In this document: positions 33,748 through 44,999 of the stretch, in pieces
How positions within the stretch are numbered: the first letter of the stretch is position 1
Layout: each line of letters opens with the position of its first letter
Assembly (NCBI GenBank): GCA_039619475.1
Contig: CM077115.1
Coordinates: forward strand, 146,572,274-146,636,273
Source: Icerya purchasi
Taxonomy: Eukaryota > Arthropoda > Insecta > Hemiptera > Monophlebidae
DNA: 64,000 bases
Direction: 5' to 3'
Made by a program: the position numbers and the translations under genes
The notes under the pieces: generated by a model
What the model was told of the DNA's origin: nothing
Database searches by the model: none
What the model saw: only the letters and a program-made list of their open reading frames with translations

Positions 33748-35276
33748 TTAGCTTGAATGAATGTTATTCGAAAGGAAAGAAGATAGAGAATCGACAAAGG
33801 AAGATGAAGAGACGATGTCATTGGAAGAAGCCAGGAGCTCCATGATAGCCGTGGAAATAGTTTTAATTACAGGAGAAGAAACAGAGGAGGAAGAATTAGG
33901 AGTAATTAAAGGAACTATGTTATTATTGTTTGATATGGACGGGAGAAAATTTTCCTTATTAATATTAACCGGAAGAGAAGCAGATCTATTGAGGGCCCAT
34001 CCATTAGAGGGGGATGGAACACGGTTGGATGGAAGAGAAGGAAATTAAGACGATAATTTAGGAGATGATTTTGGGTTACGGGATTTGTGAAAGGTAGGGG
34101 ATTTAGGACGAGAGTGAAAGTTAAAAAGCGGAACAGGAGCAGAAGTTGTGGAATTGGAAGAAGTATTGCAAGGGGGAGAAGGTACTGAGGCTCGGTCAGC
34201 ATATGAGAAGCATTAGAAACTAAATTGGATGTTTTAAATTTAGAAACTTCCTGGGAGGAGATGTTTTCAAAGGTCATTATGCGCTTAATGTCCTTTTGTC
34301 TTATCCATTCTGGACACGATCGATCAAAGGCACAATGCGAGCCTTTAGAATTGCGGCAGAGTGGAGACGCTTGAAGGTTGCTGCATTCCGCGATAGGGTG
34401 TCGAGAGGGGCAGTGAGAACAAATGAAAGAAGAACTACGACGGTGTTTTGCAATGTGTCCAAAAAGAAGACATGTAGAACACTGCGTAGGTAGACGGACA
34501 CTGGGAGCAACAGAAAAACGAAGTTTATTAATCGAAATAAATTCCGGAAGGACGGTGTTATGGAACTTAAGTTCCACCGATCTAGTAAGGATTTTAACAC
34601 CCTCGGAAGAACGATAGATACGGCGAATAGTAGATATTGGAACCAACGACTCGATTCCCTCCAATATATCGTCCTCTGAAAAGGAAGGGTGAACTCCTGA
34701 TATAACGTTCAGGCGGTATAGAATACTATTGGGGATATAAGCCCTGATGTTATGGGACGAAAAAAGGTTAGGGTGAGTCAGAAAAGCATTAGCGGTCGAA
34801 GCAGAAGGAAACTTGACCGATATTCAGCCTCTGCCTTGGGGAACAATACTCGAAAGGGAAGAGGAAACAGAATTTAATAGCTTGGCAAAAGTCAATGGGT
34901 GTAGGTTTTCTATGTTTTGACTAGACGAACAATTTTCGACATAAACAATAAATGATCCCGGATGATCGGGAGAAAAAATGACATTGTCTATATTATTATT
35001 ATTGTTATTATTATTGTTATTATAATTATTATTGTTATTACTGTTGTTGTTTTTATCGTTGTTATTATTTTTACTAATATGTTTATTATTATTATTACTA
35101 TTGCTACCAAGATTACCATTAGAATTATTACGGTTCATATAATCCGTATTAATGCCATTACTATTATTACTGTTAGTAGGTACAGCCTGACACAACCTAA
35201 TCTCTTTCAGCTGAGTTGCGGGAACAGGTGAAAGAGGGTCCGCTGATTTACACTTAGCGTTGGTGTCTGCGTCCAT
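33748..35276 (-). pseudogene. E3 ORF1: full-length gag-like protein with poly-Asn tract, one stop and a frameshift
   Basis: The N-terminal part (35276-34824) begins MDADTNAKCKSADPLSP. It contains an Asn-rich region encoded by AAT/AAC repeats (about 35170-34985) and enters a domain like that preceding gag knuckles in I and Jockey elements (GSFIVYVENCSSS, LHPLTFAKLL). A TGA after QGRG interrupts it at about 34830. The same frame continues with ISVKFPSAST, IRAYIPNSILYRLN and three knuckles (CSTCLLFGHIAKHR, CSHCPSRHPIAEC, CRNSKGSHCAFDRSC). Two of these have lost a metal ligand (H-R for H-C, N-S for N-C). A frameshift near 34210 leads to the Ser/Pro tail, ending at 33748. Confidence 0.85.
34985..35175. 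repeat. interrupted (AAT/AAC)n coding repeat
   Basis: A run of TTA/TTG triplets on the plus strand gives an Asn tract on the minus strand, inside E3 ORF1. The triplet phase is preserved, so expansion did not break the frame. Confidence 0.85.
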
Positions 35277-35513
35277 AATTATGGGTAGATTGGACGGTTT
35301 GTTTAATTTGATGGGAGCAGGGGGGGGGAGAGACCGCTGAGCGGCCCCCTTTAAACACGCTCATCTAACAGGGGGGGAAAGGAAGGGAAGAAGGGGAGGA
35401 AAGAAAAAAAAGCAAAAAAAAACAAATATATATGGATAAATAAAATATAAATTAATAAATAAATAATAAGTAAATGAAACAGACCAATGGCAATAAAATT
35501 AGAAACTTCTAAA

Positions 35514-36042
35514 TAGTCCAGTCAAAATAGACATTCACCCTTGCATAAACTCCCAGAAAGCTGAAAATTGGCATGAATATTAGGAACACCATTTTAATGA
35601 AATTGTGAAGAGTCCGCATCGATTCCATGTATGCAAAAAATTTTATTCAAGGTCAAAGTTAGAAAAAATGTTTTTTTTTTGATTTGTCAGCAAAACGGTT
35701 AGTTTTATGATAAAAATAGTTCAGACCAAAATTGTAGATCACGCACTTCTCTATTAGAATTGTTGTTATATTTTTTCCTTAAGATACACCATTTCTCAGA
35801 TAAAGCGGTTCTAAAATTTACTAAAGTTGTGTTCTCCATAATATGCACGACTACGCTACCTATGTGTACATCATTGGACGCATAATATAAGTACAACTAT
35901 TGGTCTGTGTGACTAATACATAAAAAAAAAAAAAATCAAATGACAAAGATGAGCGATTTGAGATCGTGGAAGCTGCGGCAGCAATCATTCGGGAAGATAC
36001 TCAACCGGTAGTCATTGATAATTCTTATTATCCCCCACCAGG
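35514..36042. repeat. left terminal inverted repeat of long-TIR transposon 1
   Basis: The reverse complement aligns end to end with 37468-38003 at high identity by eye, with small indels. Confidence 0.88.
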
Positions 36043-36417
36043 TAGTATGTTTTAAGATACTAACAGTCATATTCCAGAGTCACTGAATTATTTTTTGGAA
36101 CAAACTGTTATAAAAAATAAATGGTCCAATTCGGAACACATAGAATTAGTATGTACAAACATTAATCATAGTATTATGACTGCTGTTCGGCCTCGCTCTT
36201 TCAAGTCCAAGCTACAATTGGATCTCGCAGTTTGTTTTCATCGACGGTTTGCGTCAAAACGTCTCATACAAATTTTTTCGTTCTTTGGTATATGCGCATT
36301 ATATAATGATACTACGATGTACGAGGCAGCAACAATTTTTTGTCGTCCACCTCATATTTTAACACCCGAAACTAGCACGTTTATTCAATATGTTGCAGAC
36401 AATGCTTTTACCAGGTA

Positions 36418-37327
36418 TGCGAGGGGCAGTCAAATATAAACGAGGCTTTTTTAACTGAAGCTGAGCGAACGAACGATGTGACTTAGAGAGGATATTGTTT
36501 GATATCTTTAGACGCGCTCAGTGCAGTAGTAGCGCAAAAAAATACGTTCTACTGCGTTTGTTTACGATGAGTGAGCAACGAGTACCAAGTAGCGTTGCAC
36601 AACGCATTATTATCAAGTTTCTTAGTAACGAAGGTGTAGTAAACGATAGTGAAATTCTCGATAGATTACGGTCACAGTTTGGAAATTAAATATTATCAAA
36701 GAGTGTCAGGTAAGTAAGTGACATCGTTCGTCCAGTATCGGTCGAAATACAGTCGAAGATTTGACTCATCCACGTCGTCCGAACACAAACATTACCCGGG
36801 AAAACATTAAGCGCTTTGAAAGTTTCATTAAACGTGACAGACGGCTTACGGTGGAAGGACTATTAATGCCGAATACTATTGTCAACTTCTCGATTCAATC
36901 GAGGCGGCATATCGATCCAAAAGACGCGGCGTTCCGATCCGATCCGTATTGCTCTTGCATGGTAACATCGGCTGCATATAGCCGCTCTTACTCAAGCCAA
37001 ATGTACGGGACAACCGTTGAACATCTACCATATAGTCCAGATTTAAGTCCATGCGATTATCATTTGTTTGGTCCACTGAAAGAGGCATTAGGTGGACAGC
37101 GATTTGAAGATGATGAAGGTTGTATGCAATTCATGCGCAATTGGCTCTCTGACTTACCGGATTTGTTCTTCGATAAAAGCATTAAAAAATTACCAAAACT
37201 TTGGGAAAAATGCATCGATAAAAGTGGTAACTATGTAGAAAAATAGTGTTAGAGTTAATTTTTTTATATGTTTCAATAAATTTTAATTTTTAAAAAAGTC
37301 TCATTTATATTTCATTGGCCCTTATGT
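36418..37327 (+). mobile_element. mariner element, internally deleted, nested
   Basis: TA dinucleotides (36416-36417 and 37328-37329) flank TIRs of about 33 bp. Left reads TGCGAGGGGCAGTC and AAATATAAACGAGGC; right in reverse complement reads ACATAAGGGCCAAT and AAATATAAATGAGAC, both followed by a TTTTTTA run. The length is 910 bp against about 1.3 kb for complete mariners. It sits inside the coding remnant of long-TIR transposon 1 and is therefore younger than that element. Confidence 0.9.
36567..37246 (+). pseudogene. mariner transposase pseudogene
   Basis: It starts MSEQRVPSSVAQRIIIKF and SEILDRLRSQFGN, then a stop. Another frame gives DLTHPRRPNTNITREN and RDRRLTVEGL from the helix-turn-helix region. 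A scrambled middle follows, then YSPDLSPCDYHLFGPLKEAL and WEKCIDKSGNYVEK at the C-terminus, a typical mariner ending. The third catalytic Asp (SPCDYHLFG) is present, but the first two D motifs lie in the deleted or degenerated centre. No activity is possible. Confidence 0.9.
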
Positions 37328-37467
37328 TACCAGATTCAAGTGTGGCTTGGTAATCAACTGGACCTAGAAGACTGGGGTTGGAAGGTAATTAAAAAATACA
37401 TTAGAACCAATCCACACTCTACCACCACCTGCAGCAGAAAAGTTCCTGAATACTATTTTTTGCAACT

Positions 37468-38003
37468 TGGTGGGGGGTAATGAGAATTATCGATGACTAC
37501 CGTTTAAATATCCTCCCGAATGATTGCTGCCGCAGCTTCCAAGATTTCAAATCGCGTATCTTTGTCATTTGATTTTTTTTTTATGTATTAGTCACACAGA
37601 CCAATAGTTGTACTTATATTATGCTTCCAATGATGTACACATAGGTAGCGTAGTCGTGCATATTATGGAGAACACAACTTTAGTAAATTTTAGAACCGCT
37701 TTATCTGAGAAATGGTGTATCTTAAGGAAAAAATATAACAACAATTCTAATAGAGAAGTGCGTTCTACAACTGTGGTCTGAACTATTTTTATCGTAAAAC
37801 TAACCGTTTTGCTGAAAAATCAAAAAAAAACGTTTTTTTTTGCCAATTTTGTCCATGAATAAAATTTTTTTTGCATACATGGGATCGATGAGAACTTTTT
37901 ACAATTTCATTACAATGATGTCTCTAACATTCATGCCAATTTTCAGCTTTCTGGGAATTTATGCAAGGGTACCTCCGTTTTTCAGGCTAATTTGACTGGA
38001 CTA
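37468..38003. repeat. right terminal inverted repeat of long-TIR transposon 1
   Basis: Inverted partner of 35514-36042. Confidence 0.88.
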
Positions 38004-39339
38004 AAATAGACGAGAAACAAATGGAAACGATAATTTTATGTGTCATTTCATTTTTAGGCGAAATGGGAATTAGGCGAATTGGGACCAGACCAAAATGAAC
38101 GATCTCCCCGGATTATCAGTTTCGACGAAATCGAACAATAGAACACCGATAAGCAACGCGTGTTATAACGACTTTATCAGAACGACGATAACAAAATCCA
38201 CGCTGTTTCTCATAAGTGTAGTTGTGGCCTAATTTAATAATATCGCTACCTCACTATATTTAGTATAGTAGATTGTGCAGCGGAAACAGAACGAAAGCGG
38301 TGGTAAGAAAAGACCTTTATACAGCGAGCACAATGCGACAGGTAAAAGATATTTCAATGATTTAAAAGAAACAGAAGTAATAGAAAATGTTGAAATGATA
38401 GCATATTTAAAAAATAGATGTTCCGGTCGCCTTTTAATACCTGCCGCGTAATAAAACCAAAACATTACCCTTTTAAAAAGTCCGGTGAGACAATTTAGTA
38501 GTAAATGCGGTCGAATTTGGCACATTTTTAGCGTCATATCTGGGAAATGGAAACCCACTAGAGCTTTCAATTACAACATTATTACGGTCGTGATCAAATT
38601 ATCGTTTCGAAACGTGCTGCGTATTAATTAATTTCCAATAAATGTTTAATGTCTCGAATGTTTTTGAATTACTGTATAAACCCACGCGTAGCAAGTCCGA
38701 TTAAGCCAGCTTGCCTCGGTAGAGAAACTTAATTCGTTATTCCTCATCGCCACCGTCAAGTTATCCTGTCTCGTAACCAGTTTAAATCTATAAAGAACCT
38801 CTTCACAAATACCAAACTATATTCGGCTACTGGTGTAATTTCTTCGTAATGTTTGACTTTTACATTTTCTCTGCGAAATTTTCGATAGCAGTACTCGTTT
38901 TCCCGGTATTTTGTTAACACTGCGTCACTGTGTGTTAAAATATGCCCAATCCATAATACTTTACTTTTTCGGTTTGTCTTCTTAACAATTACAGTAATTA
39001 TGGTTTTATTATGATTCGAAGGTCTACTTTTTTTTAAATTTTTTAACAGATTTAATATCTTCTTCTTCTTCTTCTTCTTCTTCTTCTTCTTCTTCTTCTT
39101 CATCTTCTCGTAGCATATGCGCAGATATACTCTACCTTGATCAAAAAGTTTCAGGAACGACCACAGCGTGGCTCTCTCATTCACCCAATTTAAGTTTTTT
39201 TTCTGTTGTTAAGTTGACACATCTGTCGTTGATATTCCCGCCTAATTTCAATGTCAAATATTCGGCATTTGTAATAGTTATGCCATGTTGTGTACATCTA
39301 CCATTGTGGGTGTTATCGATTTTTTACGATTTTAAAAAT
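38004..39339. other. unassigned sequence with a (CTT)n array
   Basis: No gene is recognised. The CTT array at 39058-39107 accounts for a poly-lysine minus-strand frame. Confidence 0.5.
39058..39107. repeat. (CTT)n microsatellite
   Basis: An almost perfect CTT array of about 50 bp with one CAT interruption near the end. Confidence 0.9.
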
Positions 39340-39770
39340 GGAATTAACTTTCCATCAACGAGTTTAAAACAGAATCAACGGAGGAGCGAAGACCTTGGAA
39401 ATGTTAGAGAAGTTTTTTAACAAGACATTTATGTGTGGTGCGAACGCTTTAAGAGTGGTGGCGAATCCGTCAAGGATGATGAACACAGTGGTGGACGGTC
39501 ACCGACATCGAAAATCGAGGAAAACATCGATAAAATCGAAGAAACGCGTTGACTGAAAACCGGAAATCGATCATCGGAGAGAGAGAGAGAGAGAGTTGTT
39601 AGAGGACTTGAACATCGCTTACGGACTCGTTCAAGACATTCTGGTTAATGATTTGGGCTCGAGACGTGTCAAAGCTGGTGCCGAAGGACCTGAATCTCCT
39701 TGCAAAAAGAGACATCGTTATCCGTAAATTTTTGGCTAAGAACGAAAGTGATTTAACAGCCACCAAATTT
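39340..39770 (+). pseudogene. second mariner transposase remnant, N-terminal DNA-binding half
   Basis: Across frames the plus strand encodes RFKSGGESVKDDEHSGGRSPTS and then EDLNIAYGLVQDILVNDLGS followed by RRVKAG. These match the mariner helix-turn-helix region (RFKSGRESVEDD.RSGRPSTS and a later ..LNISYGSVQ.IL..DLGMRRV). A (GA)n expansion (about 39577-39595) and stops break it. The catalytic domain is not recognisable downstream: after about 39770 only weak, possibly chance resemblance remains. The TIRs were not found. It differs from the nested copy at 36418-37327, so it is a separate mariner lineage. Confidence 0.7.
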
Positions 39771-40199
39771 GCCTGATTTGTCTCTTCTTCATGCTCGTTC
39801 AACTCAAGAAATCGCTGCTCCGGCGAATGAATTTCAGCCGCCGTTAGCAGATAACAGTAAAATCGAAGACGAAAATCGATGGTCACACAGAAAACCGAGT
39901 ATAATAAATGTTTCGAGAATTGAATCGATCGCGGCCATACGTGCGTTGCAGTCAATGAAGTTTACGAAATTAACTTTGATAAATAAACTTGTATTTTTAA
40001 TTTTCTAAACTAATTCATGAAACTTAGTAGTATGCGCGTTAACGATCATTTATTGGCAAAATATGATGCATCATATTTGGACGCTGCGTCCATCAAGTTT
40101 TTCATCGTTATTTTACCACCAGTCTCTTACAGTTTTTTTTTCTTTTTTTTTTGTTTTTTTTTGTATAAATTAATAAATAATTTTAATATAAGTTTAACC

Positions 40200-40234
<35 letters not shown>

Positions 40235-40775
40235 GAGCGACATACAACGTGAAATGAAGGGAAACGTAAAAAGTCAAGATACTTCGAGAAGTAAGTTGTT
40301 GCACTTAAAAAGGAATCAACTTTGCCCCGAAAAAAACATAAGTAAAAGACATTATTTTATGCTTCTTTAAAAAAAGAGCAATGGACAGTCCCATTGAGAT
40401 ATTCTATAGACGTTTTTTTAAAAAAACACGAAAAAAAATGTTAAGAGATGCGATATGCCAAATCAGCTATGAACGATAAGGAAAAATATAATGTACAAGA
40501 AAGGTTTTAATTAGAAACCAATATTTTTCTATACTACCAGTTCTTTCTAAATAAAAATATACCGTCTCTAAAGAATTAAACGAAGGCCAACGGAAAAATA
40601 AGTAAAAAAGACAAAATGGTTTCAGGTAAAGAACTATATATACCTGTAGGATTGGCGTTATGTGGAATACAGCAGATTATGTAAATAGCGATGTATAAAT
40701 GGAAAAAAGTTTTGATTTATCAAAAGGCGCGTAGTCTTAGAGCGAAAATGCTGCCGACAACAACAACTGGTTTCA

Positions 40776-40819
<44 letters not shown>

Positions 40820-41089
40820 TATATTTATATATATATATATAGGTGAGACGGATGAGGAAGAACAAAAATAGTACACATAACGATGAAAAGAAAACACAAC
40901 GAGATTGTAAAAACACCGTAAGGGGTTAATTGTCAGTTTAATATTCGTTTCCCACACGTGAATAATGTCTGTTTTTAATCTGGAAGTACGAGATGATAAA
41001 GTGGCAGCTTACGATACGAACTGGTTAGTAAGGGAAACAGAAACAGACTGTTGTTGAAAGTAGCTCAAAGAAATATATATATATATAGG

Positions 41090-41143
<54 letters not shown>

Positions 41144-44100
41144 TATTTATGCATCGGTATACGAACAAATTTAAATGTAATTTACAACGCGCGCACTGCT
41201 ATTAAACGTGGCTCATGGAGAAATCATCAGCACAAATTAAATTTTTAACACTGACACAAACAACGTAACTAATAAGCAATTATTAGACGCTTATTGTATT
41301 AATAAGTTTAATAATAATTCCAGTCGGATCCTAAAAATAATTATTTAAAATTAATATTAAAATTAATAATAATCAAATCGATGTTTGTATATCTTAACAA
41401 CGTTTCGCGCATTATTCGTAGTAACCACGATTCGGTTGAGTAAGCGGTTGCCTATATTTTTTTTTTGTAATTTCATTATATTTCTGTTTTGCGTTTATTT
41501 ATTCGTACTTAATTTAATTCAAAAACGTAAGTTTAAAGATTTAATTTATGCAAATTACACTGTTGCAAATATGTCCTTAACAGCGAAATAAAACCGCAGA
41601 GATGATGATAGTGTTGAATGATACATTCTAAGTAAATAAGATCCGGTAGTGTTAGATTAGGCATCAGTGTTCGGTGTCCAATTGTTCTTTTGAAAATACA
41701 AAAAAAAAATTTAACTTTCAGGCTTAAAAATAATAATAATAAAATCTAGACAAAAATTCATGAAAACATATAGATCTTTCGGTATTAGGGGGGAAAAAAC
41801 TATTATTTTTTTTTCTTTTGCAAAAGTTTGTCACAGTACTCTAAAGTAAATACCAAAAAGAAAAAATAATCATTTGCAATAGTTTGAAAAAATATACCAA
41901 CGGTGCTGAATGATAACGAGTTTCTCGTTTCGTCTGCTTCTTTTTTCATTTTTTTAGGGCAGGCCCTTCGACTAAACACTGGAATAGTTCGTAAATTTGC
42001 CACGGTTATTTGCAGGCTCTGGTCATTCTGGAGTGGCGCAGAATTTTTTTTTTTCCAACAGTGAACCTTCAAGATATTGAAATTGTGGCGATCAGTTTCA
42101 GTGAGGACAACAATCTCATTTGCTTTTCAGCTGCGTTCGAGCGCAGTAGAATATCGCTCTTACTGATGAGTTAATTTCTATCGCGATATATCCGTCATAT
42201 TGCACATATTCATCACGGTATTGTGGTGATCGTACCGTAGTTATTCTATTCAAATTTCTAACTATAAATCGCCTATACTTATTTAACCCAGATTTCTACG
42301 AGTTATGGTCTCCGAGAATAGATTTGATCTTCCAAGTGAGTTTAAGAAATTGTTTCCTTTTCCTAATTTTCTTCCTTTTCTCTTTCCTCTGATCCTTTAT
42401 CCTCGTTTTTCTCTGGTTCTATTTTATTTTTATTTATTTTTTTGTCTCCGTCCTAGTTCATTTAATGCAGTTAAACTTTTGCATCCGATTTACATATACA
42501 TATATCGAATTAATATTTGCGAAAATCTTCTTATGGCATAGTCATACAATGGTGTTAACCAAACGACGCGTATCACCAGTCCAGGAACAAAAAAAGAGAA
42601 CACAAAAAAGAAACAAGAAGAGAAATAACAACGGACCATTTAATAATAATCTGCTGAATCTTTGCAAAAAGAAAAAGACAAAAACAAACGGCTAAAAGCG
42701 TCAAATTTCAACTGAAACATGTACACGTATTCAAAAATCATTAAAACAGCCATTATTTTTTCGTTCGCCAATCTTATGTATACGGTAATACATAGACATT
42801 TTCGCATTTCGTCCTAATTACACAAAAAAGAAAAAATGGCACCTTATAGATGCGCATATACGCACGAAAATATATAGTAGAAAAAATATATAGCCGAGTC
42901 CCTACAGAAAGGTTTGATCGTTTCGGGTATAATTTAACGATGTTTTACTAAACATTCAACCGCTTTCAGTTATTAGCAAATAAACGCTTCCAATCTCGAT
43001 GGCGATTGTTCTCATCCACTGCTTTTATCGTCCGTGATCAATTATCAGACAACCCTCTTTCACTACCCTTCGCACTGGCTCGCTCACTCTCTCTCTCTCT
43101 CTCTACAAACCGATCGAAGACGTAATATCAATTCGAATCAATAGTGGTCCGACGTCGAGCAGACCACCTACAAAAACGAACGAACACCTTCCGCTGTCAG
43201 CTGCAGCGGGTATCCAAATGCTCGCTGATCGCTTATCATTATTTTTCGATAGGAATCTGGATCGATGTTACTAAACGAAATAAAGAAAACGAAATTCATA
43301 TTTTACAAAAACAAAAAACGAAACCGTCTTCGACAGGTCAGAGCGGTGGAATATCTTTTTACGTTTTGGTATATACTATATATATACATTTTATATATAT
43401 ATATATAGATATATTTATATTTTTATATATATATATATATAAACAGAGAGAGAAAGCTGCATCTCAATTACGATTACCATTGTTGCTGCCGTAACCGCAA
43501 GAAAAAAAGAAAGAGATGAAGAAAAAAACGAATTATTGAGACAGACATCGTCTACATTCCCCTGTCGATCGGCTTTATCTTAAGCACTTCATCAAAGTTG
43601 GCCCTTGATGTGCTTTGACATCCCCGCTGATTCCGGTTGCTTCGCAACCGATCAAGCGACTGTTTTAACCTAATCGCCGCATGTACCGTCTGTTTCATTC
43701 AATTTTCAGCAGTTGGGATAAAGCTACAAAGGCATTTTTTTTATACTCTTTCGTCTTTACAATTTCTCTTTCCAGCGCGCCGATCTATAATGGAGTTTTA
43801 TTTTTGATACATTTATTGTTTCGGCTTCAATCTCATTTTTATAGCGGGCTTGTAAAAGGGGTATTCGAGTAATTTTTATATAATAAAATTGTCGAGATCA
43901 TCGAATTGATTAAATTTACGAGTGTACACAATTACCTTAAATACACATTTAACTATGTTGATAAGGCTCATTCGAAAATTCCGTCATTTAAAAATTATTA
44001 GAGCACTTTGCTCGTATAATCATCGGAAAGTTTAAGTGCAAAAGAGTTGATTAGACTTTTAAATAGAGCAGACTCTTAACGTTCGCGACTTCTATATTCG

Positions 44101-44418
44101 CCAACTGTAAAATTCTGACACATACTTGGCAATGCCCTCGGCTGGCGACCCCCCCCCCCCCCCCCCCGAAGTAAAATCTATCGAATTTTATTTATTCGCC
44201 CAACTTGGAATAGACGCGTATAGTTGTTTTTGTAAATTATTATTAGGAAAGATTTTAATTTTAAATCTAATAATAATGGGCTATATAGGAATACTGTGAG
44301 AGGAAAATATTTCTCAGCTTACCATCTACACCGAAATTTAGTAGCGGTAAAAAAACAATTATTTACAATTTTCACTAAGACTTAATCGACATCTAAATTT
44401 CTTTTTTTTATAACAAGT
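39771..44418. other. unassigned AT-rich sequence with many simple repeats
   Basis: It includes a poly(A) run at 40202-40230, (AT)n arrays at about 40779-40816 and 41099-41139, a CT array at 43088-43103, a TA-rich run at about 43376-43441 and a poly(C) run at about 44150-44167. No gene is recognised; frames crossing the arrays encode Tyr/Ile repeats. Confidence 0.5.
41099..41139. repeat. (TA)n microsatellite
   Basis: A perfect TA array of about 40 bp flanked by AGGTATTTATATA on both sides, indicating local duplication of the flank. Confidence 0.85.
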
Positions 44419-44800
44419 CGTCGCGATAGCCTAGTTGCTAGAGCGCTTGGCTTCCGATATGGAGGTTACGGGTTCGATCCTGAGCGACGACGAACTTATT
44501 ACAAGAATTAAATAAATAAAATAAATAATCGCTAGTAATCACGTGGAAGGCAATGGCAAACCACACCGCGTTCAACATCATATGCGCGCTGGGCCAGTAC
44601 ACAGCAGACCCACACGGGACTACACTGGTATATCGATAAATCAAACGATTACTATCAGTTCCGAATGTAGTCTTGCGTGTGTACACCTGCGTTGCATATA
44701 TAATAATTGCTTAGTATACAACCTATATCTGTACATCTAAAAATTTTAGAATAGGTTGTCCACCAACCCGTAGGGTTGAGGATATAATGATGATAACAGT
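44419..44800 (+). mobile_element. tRNA-derived SINE
   Basis: The head (44419-44492) looks like a tRNA gene. It has an A box-like TAGCCTAGTTGCTAG starting at 44427, a B box GGGTTCGATCC at 44470-44480, and acceptor-like ends GTCGC and GCGAC. The tRNA-unrelated body follows, including GTGGAAGGCAATGGCAAACC (a block I associate with insect SINEs). It ends with AACCCGTAGGGTTGAGG and a short ATAATGATGATAAC tail. The anticodon arm does not pair well, so it is not a functional tRNA gene. Transcription would be by RNA polymerase III through the internal boxes. The partner LINE is unknown. Confidence 0.8.
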
Positions 44801-44999
44801 AGTATAAAAAAATTTCACAGTCTAATGCCTTTTTTGAAAAACGAATTATTTTAAATTTATTATTTTTACGCCATTTTTAATTAATATTTGACAAGAAAAC
44901 GTAATATGTAATGTAATGCGTCTATTTACGTTTTTAAGAAATAAATTTAAAAAATCTACATTTTTCCACCGCCGTAACCGACATAACGAACGAATTACA

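Larger units (their letters stand above)
32818..35400 (-). mobile_element. E3: I-like non-LTR retrotransposon, 5' end present, 3' part missing
   Basis: In sense order it has a G/C-rich 5'UTR (about 35400-35277), full-length ORF1 (35276-33748), a 752-bp spacer and the first 55-60 codons of ORF2 (32995-about 32820). It then stops inside the endonuclease. LINEs normally lose 5' ends at insertion, so loss of everything 3' of the APE start points to a later deletion or rearrangement. It is closest to E1 (SLRANHNSLKGLL versus SLRANKNSLEGLL) and shows what the missing 5' half of E1 looked like. Confidence 0.85.
36060..37467 (+). pseudogene. TE-encoded protein remnant (ATRPRSF...WGWK type), interrupted by mariner
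   Basis: Before the mariner the plus strand reads HIPESLNYFLEQ, MTAVRPRSFKSKLQLDLAV, FFGICALYND and FIQYVADNAFTR. After it come YQIQVWLGN and LEDWGWKVIK. If the mariner and one TA are ignored, the frame is continuous across the insertion point (..AFTR-YQIQ..), which shows the mariner entered an already resident gene. The blocks match a widespread family of unclassified TE proteins I recall from insects and Hydra (A.RPRSF.SPLQ.GL.V...H...GS..L...L...GF..SY). Both ends lack the rest of that protein, so the copy is an internally deleted derivative. Confidence 0.65.
35514..38003 (+). mobile_element. long-TIR DNA transposon 1 (arms about 530 bp), with nested mariner
   Basis: Positions 35514-36042 and 37468-38003 are inverted copies of each other. 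The outer ends are TAGTCCAGTCAAA and TTTGACTGGACTA. Shared blocks include CCCTTGCATAAA, CCCAGAAAGCTGAAAATTGG and the region around CACTTCTCTATTAGAATTG. The inner ends of the arms meet at a CCCCCACCA block. The interior carries a protein remnant split by a mariner at 36418-37327. Without the mariner the element is about 1.58 kb, of which two thirds are TIR. A TSD is not clear from the flanks. The superfamily is undetermined. Confidence 0.88.

Noticed and set aside
34962..35231. Plus-strand frame rich in Ile and Val opposite E3 gag
   Set aside because: Antisense translation of the Asn-coding triplet repeat.
39771..40008. Continuation of the second mariner to a catalytic domain (PPNLPDLSL)
   Set aside because: The match to the mariner YSPDLAP block is too short and no later mariner motif follows.
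43635..43652. CGGTTGCTTCGCAACCG hairpin
   Set aside because: A 7-bp stem alone is common by chance and nothing around it suggests an RNA gene.
44419..44492. Functional tRNA gene
   Set aside because: The anticodon arm does not pair properly and a SINE body follows directly, so it is a SINE head.
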